A DNA stretch of 64,000 bases from assembly GCF_000241325.1 (NCBI RefSeq), contig NZ_BAEI01000075.1, positions 1 through 64,000 on the forward strand, written 5' to 3'. Origin of the DNA: Gordonia polyisoprenivorans NBRC 16320 = JCM 10675 (lineage in GTDB: Bacteria > Actinomycetota > Actinomycetes > Mycobacteriales > Mycobacteriaceae). The position numbers and the translations under genes were made by a program. Below the pieces are notes generated by a model that saw only the letters and a program-made list of their open reading frames with translations, did no database searches and was not told the DNA's origin. This document shows, piece by piece, positions 43,477-53,143 of this stretch (its first letter is position 1; each line of letters opens with the position of its first letter).

Positions 43477-44199
43477 ATGATGCGCCGTCGTCTTGTCATG
43501 TCCGCCACCGTCGCGACGGTGGTGGGTGTCGCCGGCTCACTGACCGTTGCGCCGGCCACCGCGGCCCCGTCGGTCGGGCCGGACGTGTCGAGTTACCAGC
43601 ATCCGAACGTGTCGCTGATCAACTGGTTCGCGGTGCGCGCCGCCGGCCAGCAGATCGCCATGGTGAAGGCGACCGAATCCCTCAACTATGTCAATCCGTA
43701 CTTCGTTCCCGACAGCCTCACCATGCGTGCCGCCGGCCTCATCCGCGGCACCTATCATTACGCCGACCCCTCGCAGTCGGCCGCCGCGCAAGCACTTTTC
43801 TACGCCGGGGTCGTGCTCGGACAGAACGGAATGCTGGATCTCCCACCGGTTCTCGACCTGGAGAACTCCGGCGGGCTCAATCCGACGGACCTCGCCGCAT
43901 GGGTGCGCGAGTTCTTCGCCACCCTGGAGTCGCTGACCGGGCGCAAGACGATCCTGTACACCTATCCGAAGTTCTGGGACACCGCGATGGGCAGCACCAC
44001 CGAGTTCGCCGACCACCCGCTGTGGATCGCGTCCTACAACGGCCAGGCCGCACCGGAGATGCCGCACGGCGGCTGGAGCACCTGGACGTTCTGGCAGTAC
44101 ACGGATTCCGGCCAGCTACCCGGCATTCCGACGCCGGTCGATCTCAACCGATTCAACGGCACGCCATCGCAATTGCAGACGATGGGCAACGCCGCCTGA
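43477..44199 (+). CDS. Secreted GH25 lysozyme-like muramidase
   Basis: A 240-residue protein: Sec signal peptide of about 29 residues (cleavage after ATAA), then a glycoside hydrolase 25 barrel. Active-site acidic residues are visible in GPDVSSYQHP (Asp) and PPVLDLEN (Asp and Glu). The WTFWQYTDSGQLPGIPTPVDLNRFNG end is typical of the family. It should cut the glycan backbone of peptidoglycan outside the membrane, in wall remodelling or against competitors. Convergent with the LysR gene. Confidence 0.9.
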   Translation: MMRRRLVMSATVATVVGVAGSLTVAPATAAPSVGPDVSSYQHPNVSLINWFAVRAAGQQIAMVKATESLNYVNPYFVPDSLTMRAAGLIRGTYHYADPSQSAAAQALFYAGVVLGQNGMLDLPPVLDLENSGGLNPTDLAAWVREFFATLESLTGRKTILYTYPKFWDTAMGSTTEFADHPLWIASYNGQAAPEMPHGGWSTWTFWQYTDSGQLPGIPTPVDLNRFNGTPSQLQTMGNAA

Positions 44200-44242
44200 A
44201 TGAGTACGACCGGCACACCGGCAGCTGAGCGGGGCGAGCCGT

Positions 44243-45127
44243 TCAGCGGGCCACGGCGTCGGCAACCGAGCGCAGGTCGTCGACGACCGAGGCGATCGCG
44301 GCGCGCGGATGCGGCCGGGTGAATGCCTCGTACACCCGCGCCGCACGAACTCCCTTGAGCTCCAACGCGACCACGTCGGGCTGCCGGGCCGCATGCCGCG
44401 GCATCAGGGCGATCCCGTGATCGGCGGCGACGAGCGCCTCGATCGTCGTGAAATCCAGCATCCGCTGGATCACCCGGGGTGCCACGCCGGTGAGCGCCGA
44501 GATCGATTGCAGCACATCATCGACCGGGAATCCGCCCTCCACGCTGATCCAGTCGCGGTCGGCGAGTTCGGAGACCGCGACCCGCCGCTGGCCGGCGAGA
44601 TCCGAGGTGCGCGCCACGATCACATCCAGCGGTTCGCGCATCAGCTCGGTGACCGCGACCCGCGGATCGGTCAGCGCGGGCATCCGCTCGTCACGGTGGG
44701 TGACGACGATGTCGAAATCGGCCAAACCCGGTGCGGCCTCCGGATATCCGACATCGAGGTGGAAGGCGTGCACGTCGATTCCCGCCTCGGCGGCCCGCGT
44801 CAGCACGTCAGGAAGCAGCAGCGTCGCGCCCGACGGGAACATCGCCAGACGCACCGAGGCGTGACCGGATCGGTACGACGCCATCTCTTCCTGCGCTCGC
44901 TCCACCGCGGCGATGACGTCATCGGCGCGCAGCACCAGCGCGTGGCCCGCCCCGGTCAGGCGGATGCGTCGGCCATCCGGTTCGAGCAGCGCCACGCCGG
45001 CCTCTTCGGCGAGCACCTTGAGTTGTTGCGAGACCGCCGACGGCGTCATGTGCAGCGCGTCGGCGACCGCGCCGATCGAGCCGCGATCGGCGAACTCGCG
45101 CAGCAACCGCAGTCGGCGAACCTCCAT
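44243..45127 (-). CDS. LysR-family transcriptional regulator
   Basis: A 294-residue LysR protein: N-terminal helix-turn-helix (LLREFADRGSIGAVADALHMTPSAVSQQLKVLAEEAG) and a periplasmic-binding-like effector domain. The -10 TAGGAT six bases upstream of the ATG implies leaderless transcription. It is divergent from the SRPBCC/LLM oxidoreductase pair and is their likely regulator. Confidence 0.87.
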   Translation of the reverse strand: MEVRRLRLLREFADRGSIGAVADALHMTPSAVSQQLKVLAEEAGVALLEPDGRRIRLTGAGHALVLRADDVIAAVERAQEEMASYRSGHASVRLAMFPSGATLLLPDVLTRAAEAGIDVHAFHLDVGYPEAAPGLADFDIVVTHRDERMPALTDPRVAVTELMREPLDVIVARTSDLAGQRRVAVSELADRDWISVEGGFPVDDVLQSISALTGVAPRVIQRMLDFTTIEALVAADHGIALMPRHAARQPDVVALELKGVRAARVYEAFTRPHPRAAIASVVDDLRSVADAVAR

Positions 45128-45133
45128 GGCGCG

Positions 45134-45139
45134 ATCCTA
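45134..45139 (-). promoter_or_regulatory. -10 hexamer TAGGAT, leaderless start of the LysR gene
   Basis: Minus-strand TAGGAT, then CGCGCC, then the ATG at 45127. Confidence 0.5.
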
Positions 45140-45191
45140 TGACGGTGAGATCCCACGTCAGGGAAGCTCCACGCATGTCGGACCCGGCACG

Positions 45192-45197
45192 CATGAT
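45192..45197 (+). promoter_or_regulatory. Weak -10 CATGAT before the SRPBCC gene
   Basis: CATGAT ends 6 nt before the ATG at 45204; the spacing fits a leaderless start, though the first base is not T. Confidence 0.3.
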
Positions 45198-45203
45198 GGA
45201 TGA

Positions 45204-45611
45204 ATGCGTAGTCGCCACGTGAGTCACGTCATCGCCGCCTCGCCGGATCAGGTCTACGAGTTCGCGTCGGACCCGGGCAACCTGGCGCTCTGGGCGTCGG
45301 GGCTGGCGCAGGCACCGGTCACGCGCCGTGGCGACGACCTCCTCGTCGAATCCCCGATGGGCACCGTCACGGTGCGCTTTGTCCCGCCCAACGACTACGG
45401 GGTCATCGACCACGACGTCACCCTTCCGACGGGGTCGACGGTCACCAATCCGGTGCGGGTGCTGGCCCACCCCGACGGCTCGGAAGTGGTCTTCACCCTG
45501 CGCCAACTCGACCTCACCGACGAAGAGTTCGACCGTGACGCCGCGACGGTCGCGGCCGATCTTGCACGCCTCGCCGACCTGGTGGAACAAAGCGGACCCA
45601 AGTCCGGTTAA
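45204..45611 (+). CDS. SRPBCC (START-like) family protein
   Basis: A 135-residue small-ligand-binding-fold protein: SHVIAASPDQVYEFASDPGNLALWASGLAQ at the start, a central beta sheet (MGTVTVRFVPPNDYGVIDHDVTLPTG), and a C-terminal helix with DRDAATVAADLARLADLVE. The family binds hydrophobic ligands; no specific function can be assigned. It lies 8 bp upstream of the LLM oxidoreductase gene, so the two are probably one unit divergent from the LysR gene. Confidence 0.8.
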   Translation: MRSRHVSHVIAASPDQVYEFASDPGNLALWASGLAQAPVTRRGDDLLVESPMGTVTVRFVPPNDYGVIDHDVTLPTGSTVTNPVRVLAHPDGSEVVFTLRQLDLTDEEFDRDAATVAADLARLADLVEQSGPKSG

Positions 45612-45619
45612 CTGGTGTC

Positions 45620-46642
45620 ATGAGCAAGAAGATTGGTTTCCTTTCCTTCGGACATTGGTCCCCGTCGGCCGGCTCGCAGACCCGCTCGGCCGCGGACACC
45701 CTGCTGCAATCCATCGACCTCGCGGTCGCGGCCGAAGAACTCGGCGCGGACGGCGCCTACTTCCGCGTGCACCACTTCGCACGGCAACTCGGTTCGCCGT
45801 TTCCGCTGCTCGCCGCGATCGGCGCGAAAACCGAGACCATCGAGATCGGCACCGGCGTCATCGACATGCGGTACGAGAACCCGATGTACATGGCCGAGGA
45901 CGCCGGCGCGGCCGATCTGATCTCCGGCGGACGACTCCAGCTCGGCATCAGCCGGGGGTCCCCCGAGCAGGTGATCGAGGGTTACAAGTACTTCGGCTAC
46001 GTTCCCGCCGACGGCGAGACCGACGCCGACATGGCGCGCTCGCACACCGACGTGTTCCTCCAGGTCATCGATGGTGCGCGCTTCGCCGAGCCGAATCCAT
46101 CGCCGATGTTCCCCAACCCGCCGGGACCGCTGGGCATCGAACCCCAGTCACCGGGCCTGCGCGATCGCATCTGGTGGGGTGCGGGCACGCGCGCGACAGC
46201 CGAGTGGACCGCGGAGAAGGGCATGAACCTGATGTCGTCGACGCTGCTCACCGAGGACACCGGAGTGCCGTTCCACCAACTCCAGGCCGAACAGATCCAG
46301 CGGTTCCGCGACGCCTGGAAGCTCGCCGGACACGAGCGTGAGCCACGAGTATCGGTGAGCCGCAGTATCTTCCCATTGGTCAACGACATGGACCGGGCCT
46401 ACTTCGGCCGGGACCGGCACAGCTCCGACCAGGTCGGTCACATCGATGGCGGTATCGCGCGGTTCGGCAAGTCCTACGCCGAAGAACCCGACAAGCTCAT
46501 CGAACAGCTCCGGGAGGACGAGGCCATCGCCGCCGCCGACACCCTGCTGCTGACGGTGCCGAATCAACTCGGCGTCGAGTACAACGCGCATGTCATCGAG
46601 GCGATCCTGAAGGACGTGGCACCGGCACTCGGATGGCGGTAG
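45620..46642 (+). CDS. LLM-class flavin-dependent oxidoreductase
   Basis: A 340-residue luciferase-like protein (KIGFLSFGHWSP, then FRVHHFARQLGSPFPLLAAIGAKT, then GTGVIDMRYENPMYMAEDAGAADLISGGRLQLGISRGSPEQ). The length and the GTGVIDMRYENP block point to the FMN rather than the F420 branch. It reduces or monooxygenates an unknown substrate in the cytoplasm. It is the second gene of a unit with the SRPBCC gene. Confidence 0.85.
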   Translation: MSKKIGFLSFGHWSPSAGSQTRSAADTLLQSIDLAVAAEELGADGAYFRVHHFARQLGSPFPLLAAIGAKTETIEIGTGVIDMRYENPMYMAEDAGAADLISGGRLQLGISRGSPEQVIEGYKYFGYVPADGETDADMARSHTDVFLQVIDGARFAEPNPSPMFPNPPGPLGIEPQSPGLRDRIWWGAGTRATAEWTAEKGMNLMSSTLLTEDTGVPFHQLQAEQIQRFRDAWKLAGHEREPRVSVSRSIFPLVNDMDRAYFGRDRHSSDQVGHIDGGIARFGKSYAEEPDKLIEQLREDEAIAAADTLLLTVPNQLGVEYNAHVIEAILKDVAPALGWR

Positions 46643-46662
46643 CTCCACCGTTCGGCGATGAC

Positions 46663-46684
46663 TGATACCCATTCGGCATTGATC
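46663..46684. promoter_or_regulatory. Possible glucarate-LysR binding site
   Basis: TGATACCCATTCGGCATTGATC shares the word TGATACCC(G)ATTCGG with the centre of the palindrome at 49362-49412 (read on its minus strand). Located 50-70 bp before the semialdehyde dehydrogenase gene, it is a candidate target of the LysR regulator downstream. Confidence 0.4.
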
Positions 46685-46723
46685 GGTCCCAAAGTGGTCT
46701 TGGACATGTATTGATCCGGGTCC

Positions 46724-46729
46724 TACCGT
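46724..46729 (+). promoter_or_regulatory. -10 hexamer TACCGT, leaderless start of the semialdehyde dehydrogenase gene
   Basis: TACCGT ends 6 nt before the ATG at 46736. Confidence 0.5.
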
Positions 46730-46735
46730 CGAGAC

Positions 46736-48370
46736 ATGGCCCCACAATCCACGATTGCACCCGAGTCCACGCCGACCGAGTCCACGCCGACCGAGTCCAC
46801 GCTGACCGGCCAGATGATCATCGCGGGCGAACTCGTGACCGGCGGCGGGGCAACGATCAGTGCCATCGACCCGGCCACCGGCGAACACCTCGAGCCCAGC
46901 TACCGGTACGGCTCCGCCACCGACGTGACATCGGCCTCGATCGCGGCCGATGCCGCGTTCGACACCTACCGGAGCACCGGCGCCACCGAGCGCGCAGCCT
47001 TCCTGGAGCGGATCGCCGAACGACTCGACGCACTCACCGACGACCTCGTCGCCCGTGCCGGCAGCGAAACCGGGCTTCCTGCAGCGCGACTCACCGGCGA
47101 GGTCGCTCGAACCAGCGGCCAGCTCCGGTTGTTCGCCGACACCCTGCGCGAGGGCAGCTGGCAGGGCGCGCGGATCGATCCCGCCCTCCCCGGCCGCACG
47201 CCCTTGCCGCGAGCCGACATTCGACAGCGCAAGGTCGCACTGGGGCCCGTCGCCGTGTTCGGCGCCAGTAACTTTCCGCTCGCCTTCTCGGTGGCCGGTG
47301 GCGACACCGCCTCGGCGCTCGCCGCCGGATGCCCGGTGATCGTCAAGGCCCACGACGCGCACCCGGGCACCTCAGAACTCGTCGGCCGCGCCATCACCGA
47401 CGCCGCACGCGACACCGGCATGCCGGCCGGGGTGTTCTCGCTGCTCTACGGCGACGGACCCGACCTCGGAATCGCCCTCGTCACCGACCCGCGTGTCCAG
47501 GCCGTCGGCTTCACCGGTTCCCGCGGCGCGGGCCTGGCGCTCGTCGCGGCCGCCCAGGGTCGCCCGCGCCCGATTCCGGTGTATGTGGAGATGAGTTCGA
47601 TCAACCCGGTGTTCCCGCTCCCCGCCGCTCTCGCCACCCGCGCAGCCGATCTCGGCGCCGCATTCGTCGGCTCCCTGACCCTCGGTGCCGGCCAATTCTG
47701 CACCAACCCCGGAGTCGTGATCGCCGTCGACGGCCCCGACCTCGACACCTTCATCTCCGCCGCTGCCAGCGCCGTCGCCGCAACCTCTCCGGCCACGATG
47801 CTCAGTCCGGGGATCGCGGCCGGCTATCGTGCCGGCGTCGACGACCTCCGACGCGTTGCCACCGTCGAGGCGCGTGGCCTCGACACCGACTCGCCCCACG
47901 CGTGCCGTGCCGCGCTGTTCTCCACCGACGCCGACACCTTTCTCTCGTCGGAGTCCTTGCGCCAGGAGGTATTCGGGGCGTCGAGCATCGTGGTCAAGTG
48001 CCGCGACACCGCGCAGGTCGCCGAGGTGGCGGCCGGTCTCGACGGCCAGCTCACCGCGACCGTCCACGCCGACGACGCCGACCTCGAGGCGGCGCGCGCC
48101 CTGCTGCCGACCCTGGAGCGCACTGCGGGCCGAATCCTGTTCAACGGCTGGCCAACCGGCGTCGAGGTGGGCCACGCCATGGTTCACGGTGGGCCGTTCC
48201 CGGCGACGTCGGACGCACGGAGCACCTCGGTCGGCTCACGCGCCATCGAACGCTTCCTGCGGCCGGTCGCCTACCAGGACGTTCCCGCCGCACTGTTGCC
48301 CGGCGCGATCGCCGACGGCAACCCGCAGAACATCTGGCGGCGCATTGACGGCGCACTCACCCGCGACTGA
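46736..48370 (+). CDS. 2-oxoglutarate semialdehyde dehydrogenase (aldehyde dehydrogenase, NADP type)
   Basis: A 544-residue aldehyde dehydrogenase of the long KGSADH type: [41 protein letters not shown] is the cofactor site, the general-base Glu is in [11 protein letters not shown], and the nucleophile is C322 ([10 protein letters not shown]). It oxidises 2-oxoglutarate semialdehyde to 2-oxoglutarate, the last step of glucarate breakdown. Residues 10-22 carry a repeated ESTPT peptide from a 15-bp tandem repeat. The leaderless start at 46736 is supported by TACCGT; M27 at 46814 is where family similarity begins. kdgD follows 38 bp downstream. Confidence 0.9.
   Translation: MAPQSTIAPESTPTESTPTESTLTGQMIIAGELVTGGGATISAIDPATGEHLEPSYRYGSATDVTSASIAADAAFDTYRSTGATERAAFLERIAERLDALTDDLVARAGSETGLPAARLTGEVARTSGQLRLFADTLREGSWQGARIDPALPGRTPLPRADIRQRKVALGPVAVFGASNFPLAFSVAGGDTASALAAGCPVIVKAHDAHPGTSELVGRAITDAARDTGMPAGVFSLLYGDGPDLGIALVTDPRVQAVGFTGSRGAGLALVAAAQGRPRPIPVYVEMSSINPVFPLPAALATRAADLGAAFVGSLTLGAGQFCTNPGVVIAVDGPDLDTFISAAASAVAATSPATMLSPGIAAGYRAGVDDLRRVATVEARGLDTDSPHACRAALFSTDADTFLSSESLRQEVFGASSIVVKCRDTAQVAEVAAGLDGQLTATVHADDADLEAARALLPTLERTAGRILFNGWPTGVEVGHAMVHGGPFPATSDARSTSVGSRAIERFLRPVAYQDVPAALLPGAIADGNPQNIWRRIDGALTRD
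46761..46805 (+). repeat. Three tandem copies of a 15-bp in-frame repeat
   Basis: CCGAGTCCACGCCGA at 46761, 46776 and 46791 (last copy with one change). It encodes an ESTPT repeat in the N-terminal extension of the dehydrogenase. Confidence 0.85.
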
Positions 48371-48408
48371 TTCCACACCGGTTTTCCCTTCACCACAAGG
48401 AGATTGAC

Positions 48409-49344
48409 ATGCTCGACGGCGTTCTGTTCTTTCCCGTCACCCCTTTCGACGCCGACGGCGAGGTCGACTACGACCGACTCGCCGAGCACGTCGAGCGCGG
48501 TGTCGCAGCCGGCCCCGGCGGGGTGTTCATCGCCTGCGGCACCGGCGAATTCCATGCTCTCGGACTCGCCGAGTTCACCCGGATCGTGCGGTGCGCCGTC
48601 GACGTCGTCGCCGGTCGGGTACCGGTGTTCGCCGGCACCGGTGGTTCCCTCGTGCAGGCCAAGGAATTCGCCGCCGCCGCGGCAGATCAGGGCGCCGACG
48701 GACTGCTGCTGCTGCCGCCGTACCTGGTGACGATGCCGCCGGCCGGACTGGTCGCCTACACCACACAGGTTGCGGCGCAGACGAATCTACCGGTGATCGT
48801 CTACAACCGGGCTAACGCCGTCTTCGATGAGCAGGCCGCCGTCGAGGTGGCCGCGCTGCCGACGGTCATCGGCCTCAAGGACGGCACCGGAGACCTCGAC
48901 ACCATGGCACGCATCGTGGGTGCGGTGACCGATTCACTCGTCGGCTCCGGCAAGGAGTTCCTGTTCTTCAACGGATTGCCGACCGCCGAGATCACCCAGC
49001 AGGCCTACCGCGCAATCGGCGTGACGCTGTACTCATCGGCGACCTTCGCCTTCGCCCCGGAACTGGCGTTGGCCTTCTACCACTCGCTGGAATCCGGTGA
49101 CACCGCGCTCACCGACGATCTGCTGCGTACGTTCTTCCATCCGCTCGTCCGTCTGCGCAATCGCGTTCCCGGGTACGCGGTGTCGTTGGTGAAGGCAGGC
49201 GTCACGCTCGAGGGCATCCCCGCGGGGTCGGTGCGCGCACCTCTGGTCGATCCGAGCCCGGCTCATCTCGACGAGCTGGCAGCGATCACCGCAGCCGGGC
49301 GTGCCGCGCTCGCCGGGGCGATGGCGGCTGAGGTCGGCGCCTGA
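48409..49344 (+). CDS. kdgD: 5-dehydro-4-deoxyglucarate dehydratase (decarboxylating)
   Basis: A 311-residue DapA/NAL-superfamily barrel. It has the GTGEF substrate loop (44-48), catalytic Y132 (VIVYNRANA) and Schiff-base K157 (IGLKDGTGD). It converts 5-keto-4-deoxyglucarate to 2-oxoglutarate semialdehyde, water and CO2. AAGGAG precedes the ATG. It lies between the semialdehyde dehydrogenase and the LysR gene, completing the glucarate route started by GudD. Confidence 0.92.
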   Translation: MLDGVLFFPVTPFDADGEVDYDRLAEHVERGVAAGPGGVFIACGTGEFHALGLAEFTRIVRCAVDVVAGRVPVFAGTGGSLVQAKEFAAAAADQGADGLLLLPPYLVTMPPAGLVAYTTQVAAQTNLPVIVYNRANAVFDEQAAVEVAALPTVIGLKDGTGDLDTMARIVGAVTDSLVGSGKEFLFFNGLPTAEITQQAYRAIGVTLYSSATFAFAPELALAFYHSLESGDTALTDDLLRTFFHPLVRLRNRVPGYAVSLVKAGVTLEGIPAGSVRAPLVDPSPAHLDELAAITAAGRAALAGAMAAEVGA

Positions 49345-49361
49345 CCCGGCCCGTGCCGATC

Positions 49362-49412
49362 GACGAACCCGTACCGTGATATCCGAATCGGGTATCACGG
49401 TACGGGTTTGTC
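49362..49412. promoter_or_regulatory. 51-bp near-perfect palindrome between kdgD and the LysR gene
   Basis: Arms 49362-49385 and 49389-49412 pair over 24 positions with one T-G pair near the centre and one G-T pair. The uninterrupted inner arm is AACCCGTACCGTGATA (49366-49381). As RNA it would be a very stable hairpin ending kdgD; as DNA it is the obvious LysR operator, ending 18 bp before the start codon. Both roles are possible. Confidence 0.7.
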
Positions 49413-49429
49413 ATGTGGAGAGTGGATCA

Positions 49430-50323
49430 ATGTTCGCGTTGTCGCGCCTGACGGGGTTCATCGCGGTCGCCGAGGAACTGCATTTCGGCCGGGCGGCCGA
49501 ACGACTGCACATGACCCAGCCGCCGCTGAGCCGCCAGATCCAGCAACTCGAACACGAGCTCGGCGTGCAACTCATCGACCGCACCAGCCGCACCGTCACC
49601 CTGACCGCCGCCGGACACGCCTTCCTCCCCGAGGCACGCCGCATCGTCCGGCTCGCCGAGAGCGCCTCCCTGATGGTCAAGCGCATCCCGGCGGGCGACC
49701 TGGGCACCGTCATCGTCGGATTCACCGGGGCATCCGCTCATGCCGTCCTGCCACGACTCCTCGACACCGCCCGACGAGTGCTGCCCGACGTCAAGATCGT
49801 GCTCCGCGAGATGGTCACCGACGCCCAGATGGAAGCCCTGACCGGCGGCGAACTGGATCTGGGATTGGTCCGTCCGGGCCCGGGCAGGCCCGGTGTCAGC
49901 AGCAGGCCACTGCACCACGAACGCCTGATCGCCGCGCTGCCCGACGATCACGACCTCGCCGACGCCGACGAGCTGACCATCGAGGATTTCGACGGGCGTG
50001 AAGTGGTGATGTACTCCCCGGTCGACGCCCGCTACTTCCACGAATTGCTCATCAGCACGTTCACCGCGGTCGGTGCGACCCCTCGCCACGTGCAGTACGT
50101 GACGCAGATCCACACCATGCTGGTGCTCGTACGTTCAGGGCTCGGCATGGCGCTCGTACCCGAGTCGGCGGCCACGATGCGGCCCGAAGGAGTGGTGTTC
50201 CGACCGGTCACCGCCGTCCGCGAGCGGCCGGTTCGGTTACACGCGGCGTGGCGGTCGGACAACACCAACCCGGCGCTGGCGCGGATGCTCGCCGACGTCC
50301 TGCCCACGCAGGAATGGGACTAG
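49430..50323 (+). CDS. LysR-family regulator of the glucarate cluster
   Basis: A 297-residue LysR protein of the CatR/BenM type: LTGFIAVAEELHFGRAAERLHMTQPPLSRQIQQLEHELG is the DNA-binding part, and an effector domain follows to the end. The ATG at 49430 follows GGAGAG and a 51-bp palindrome. It lies between kdgD (same strand) and gudD (convergent, 16-bp gap), so it is the natural regulator of glucarate use. Confidence 0.9.
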   Translation: MFALSRLTGFIAVAEELHFGRAAERLHMTQPPLSRQIQQLEHELGVQLIDRTSRTVTLTAAGHAFLPEARRIVRLAESASLMVKRIPAGDLGTVIVGFTGASAHAVLPRLLDTARRVLPDVKIVLREMVTDAQMEALTGGELDLGLVRPGPGRPGVSSRPLHHERLIAALPDDHDLADADELTIEDFDGREVVMYSPVDARYFHELLISTFTAVGATPRHVQYVTQIHTMLVLVRSGLGMALVPESAATMRPEGVVFRPVTAVRERPVRLHAAWRSDNTNPALARMLADVLPTQEWD

Positions 50324-50339
50324 CCGCGCCATATCGGAT

Positions 50340-51686
50340 TCAGTTGCGGCACAGTGCGGGCCGCTTGCTGTCGAAGGTCCATCCGGGTATGAGGTACTGC
50401 ATTCCGACGGCGTCGTCGCGCGCTCCGAGGCCCTCGCGGCGGTAGAGTTCGTGCGCCGCCTCGACCCGATCCATGTCGAGTTCGACGCCGAGCCCGGGCT
50501 TGTCACCGACGGTGAGAAATCCGTCGGTGATCGCATGGGGCTCGGTGGTGAGGCGCTGACCGTCCTGCCAGATCCAGTGGGTGTCGATCGCGGTGATGGT
50601 GCCGGGCGCGGCAGCGGCGACGTGGGTGAACATTGCCAGCGACACGTCGAAGTGGTTGTTGGAGTGCGATCCCCACGTCAGTCCCCACGCGTCGCACAGT
50701 TGTGCCACGCGGACCGAGCCGTTCATCGTCCAGAAGTGGGGGTCGGCGAGCGGGATGTCGACGGCTCCGGAGCGGATGGCGTGACCCAACTCCCGCCAGT
50801 CGGTCGCGATCATGTTGGTGGCGGTCGGTAAACCGGTGGCACGCTTGAACTCCGACATCACCTCACGGCCGGAGAACGATCCCTCGGGTCCCACCGGGTC
50901 CTCCGCGTAGGCCAGGACATCGGTGAGGTCACGGCAGATGTCGACGGCCTCCCGCAACAGCCAACCACCGTTGGGGTCCAGGGTGATTCGTGCGTCGGGA
51001 AAGCGTTCGTGCAGCGCGCGCACCGCGGCGGCCTCCTCGACCGGGGCGAGGACACCGCCCTTGAGTTTGAAATCGGCGAATCCGTATCGCGCGTGGGCGG
51101 CCTCGGCGAGGGCGACCACCGCCTCGGGTGTCAGCGCCTCCTGGTGACGCAGGCGCATCCAGTCGTCGGCGTCGGTCGGCTCGTCGGAAGGCGCGGCGTA
51201 GGGCAGGTCGGTCTTGGTGCGATCACCGACGAAGAACAGATATCCCAACGCCTGCACCCGATCTCGCTGTTGGCCGTCACCGAGCAGCGCCGCCACCGGA
51301 ACGTCGAGGTACTGACCGAGCAGGTCGAGCAACGCCGATTCGATCGCGGTGACCGCGTGCACGGTGACCCGAAGATCGAAGGTCTGCGCTCCCCGGCCGC
51401 CGGCATCGCGTCCGGCGAAGGTCGTCCGGATGGCACCCAGCGTGGCGTGGTAGCGGCCGATCGACGATCCGATCACCAGCTCACGCGCGTCCTGCAGGGT
51501 ACGACGGATGGCTTCGCCGCCGGGTACCTCGCCCACACCGACGCGGCCGTCGGAATCGGTGAGCACCACCAGGTTCCGGGTGAAGTACGGGGCGTGGGCG
51601 CCGCTGAGATTGAGCAGCATGCTGTCGCGTCCGGCAACCGGATAAACGGCCATCTCGGCGACGACGGGAGTGGTGTGGCTTGACAT
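50340..51686 (-). CDS. gudD: Glucarate dehydratase
   Basis: A 448-residue enolase-superfamily enzyme very close to E. coli GudD from end to end: [21 protein letters not shown] at the N-terminus, [20 protein letters not shown] with the catalytic Lys, [24 protein letters not shown] with the catalytic His, and [10 protein letters not shown] at the end. It dehydrates D-glucarate to 5-keto-4-deoxyglucarate. The ATG at 51686 has AAGGAG at the right distance and matches the E. coli N-terminus; an ATG at 51731 overlaps the transporter stop. It follows the transporter gene and is convergent with the LysR gene. Confidence 0.95.
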   Translation of the reverse strand: MSSHTTPVVAEMAVYPVAGRDSMLLNLSGAHAPYFTRNLVVLTDSDGRVGVGEVPGGEAIRRTLQDARELVIGSSIGRYHATLGAIRTTFAGRDAGGRGAQTFDLRVTVHAVTAIESALLDLLGQYLDVPVAALLGDGQQRDRVQALGYLFFVGDRTKTDLPYAAPSDEPTDADDWMRLRHQEALTPEAVVALAEAAHARYGFADFKLKGGVLAPVEEAAAVRALHERFPDARITLDPNGGWLLREAVDICRDLTDVLAYAEDPVGPEGSFSGREVMSEFKRATGLPTATNMIATDWRELGHAIRSGAVDIPLADPHFWTMNGSVRVAQLCDAWGLTWGSHSNNHFDVSLAMFTHVAAAAPGTITAIDTHWIWQDGQRLTTEPHAITDGFLTVGDKPGLGVELDMDRVEAAHELYRREGLGARDDAVGMQYLIPGWTFDSKRPALCRN

Positions 51687-51727
51687 CGGGCGCTCCTTGG
51701 GCGACGGGGTGGCAGCGACGGCGGTGG

Positions 51728-53143
51728 TCATCGGTCCACACCGTGCGCGGTCTTGTTCTCCGCCGCGCGGGTGGCCACGGCGTTGGCGGCGGTGGGGGTC
51801 ACCGCCGGCGTGTCGGTGAGGACGTCGGTATTCACCGAAGCCTCCGACTCGGGAGTCGGGCGGCGCAGGAAGAACACCAGGATCGCGGCGATGACCGAGG
51901 CGATGGCCAGACCGTAGAGACCCCAGGTGACCTGTCCGGTGGCCTGTTTGACCAGACCGAAGCCGAAGGGCGCGACGAAACCGCCCAGGTTGCCCAGGGA
52001 GTTGATGATCGCGATCGCCGGTGCGAGCACCATCGGGTGCAAGGTCGACTGTGGGATCGACCAGAACAACGGGCTCGCGCTCTTGAAGCCCATGGCGGCG
52101 ATGCACAGGAACACCAGCGCCGGCCACGGGGAGACGACGGCTGCGGCGTAGGTGCCCACTGCGGCCACCAGCAACGCGATCACCAGCAGCGGGCGGCGAT
52201 TGCCGGTGCGGTCCCCGATGCGCGAGGAGACATACATGGCCACGACCGCACAGATCCACGGCAGCGACGACAGCAGCCCGACGGTGACGTCGTTGGTGCC
52301 CTGGATACGTCGCACGATCGAGGGTAGCCAGAAGGTGTTGGCATAGATCGACAGCTGGATGGCGAAGTAGATGACGCAGAAGATGATGAGCTGCCGATCG
52401 GCCAGCATGCTCCACCGCGAGGTCTTGTGCGCCACACCCGAACCGGCCGCCTTGCGACGTTCCTCCTCGGCGATCGTCGACGAGAGCGCGTCGCGTTCTT
52501 CGGTGGACAGCCACTTCGCATCGGAGATGTGTGAGTTGAGCAAGAAGTAGGCGATGATGCCCACGACCACCGACAACGAACCCTCGATGAGGAACAGCCA
52601 CTGCCACCCGTGCAGTCCGAGCAGCCCGTGCATCGACAACAGCGGCCCGGACACCGGGCCCGAAATAGCTGCGGCGAGAGACGAACCCGCCACGAACAGT
52701 GCTGTGGCGCGACCTCGGGAACTGTTGGGCAGCCACTTGGCGAGGTAGAAAATGACGGCGGGGAAGAATCCGGCCTCGGCGGCGCCGAGCAAGAAGCGCA
52801 GGATGTAGAACATCATCTCGTTCTGTACGAACATCATGGCCGCGGAGATGACACCCCAGCTGATCATGATGCGGGTCAACCAGATCCGCGCCCCGAACTT
52901 CTCCATCATCATGTTGCTGGGCAGTTCGAAGATGGCGTACGCGATGAAGAACACGCCGGCACCGAATCCGTAGGCGGCAGCACCGATCCCGACGTCGGTG
53001 TGCAGGTATTCGGCGGCGTACCCGATATTGGCGCGGTTGAGCTGATTACAGATCAGCATGACGATGAACAGCGGCACCACCCGCCGATAGAACTTGGCGA
53101 CCGCGCGGTCAACCGCGGCGCCGTGGGTGCGAGTGAACGACAT
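51728..53143 (-). CDS. MFS anion:cation symporter, GudP-like glucarate transporter
   Basis: A 471-residue, 12-helix permease of the ACS family: [25 protein letters not shown] at the start, [28 protein letters not shown] and [20 protein letters not shown]. The family takes up hexuronates, glucarate, tartrate or phthalate with cations. The position directly before gudD identifies glucarate or galactarate as likely cargo. AAAGGAG precedes the ATG. The last 40 residues are a non-membrane Ala/Thr-rich tail. Confidence 0.88.
   Translation of the reverse strand: MSFTRTHGAAVDRAVAKFYRRVVPLFIVMLICNQLNRANIGYAAEYLHTDVGIGAAAYGFGAGVFFIAYAIFELPSNMMMEKFGARIWLTRIMISWGVISAAMMFVQNEMMFYILRFLLGAAEAGFFPAVIFYLAKWLPNSSRGRATALFVAGSSLAAAISGPVSGPLLSMHGLLGLHGWQWLFLIEGSLSVVVGIIAYFLLNSHISDAKWLSTEERDALSSTIAEEERRKAAGSGVAHKTSRWSMLADRQLIIFCVIYFAIQLSIYANTFWLPSIVRRIQGTNDVTVGLLSSLPWICAVVAMYVSSRIGDRTGNRRPLLVIALLVAAVGTYAAAVVSPWPALVFLCIAAMGFKSASPLFWSIPQSTLHPMVLAPAIAIINSLGNLGGFVAPFGFGLVKQATGQVTWGLYGLAIASVIAAILVFFLRRPTPESEASVNTDVLTDTPAVTPTAANAVATRAAENKTAHGVDR

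Noticed and set aside
46148-47362. 404-codon minus-strand frame
   Set aside because: Shadow of the LLM oxidoreductase and aldehyde dehydrogenase genes; crosses two real genes.
50340-52736. 798-codon continuous frame suggesting a gudD-transporter fusion
   Set aside because: The upstream part is out of frame with the transporter helices; gudD has its own start and ribosome site at 51686.
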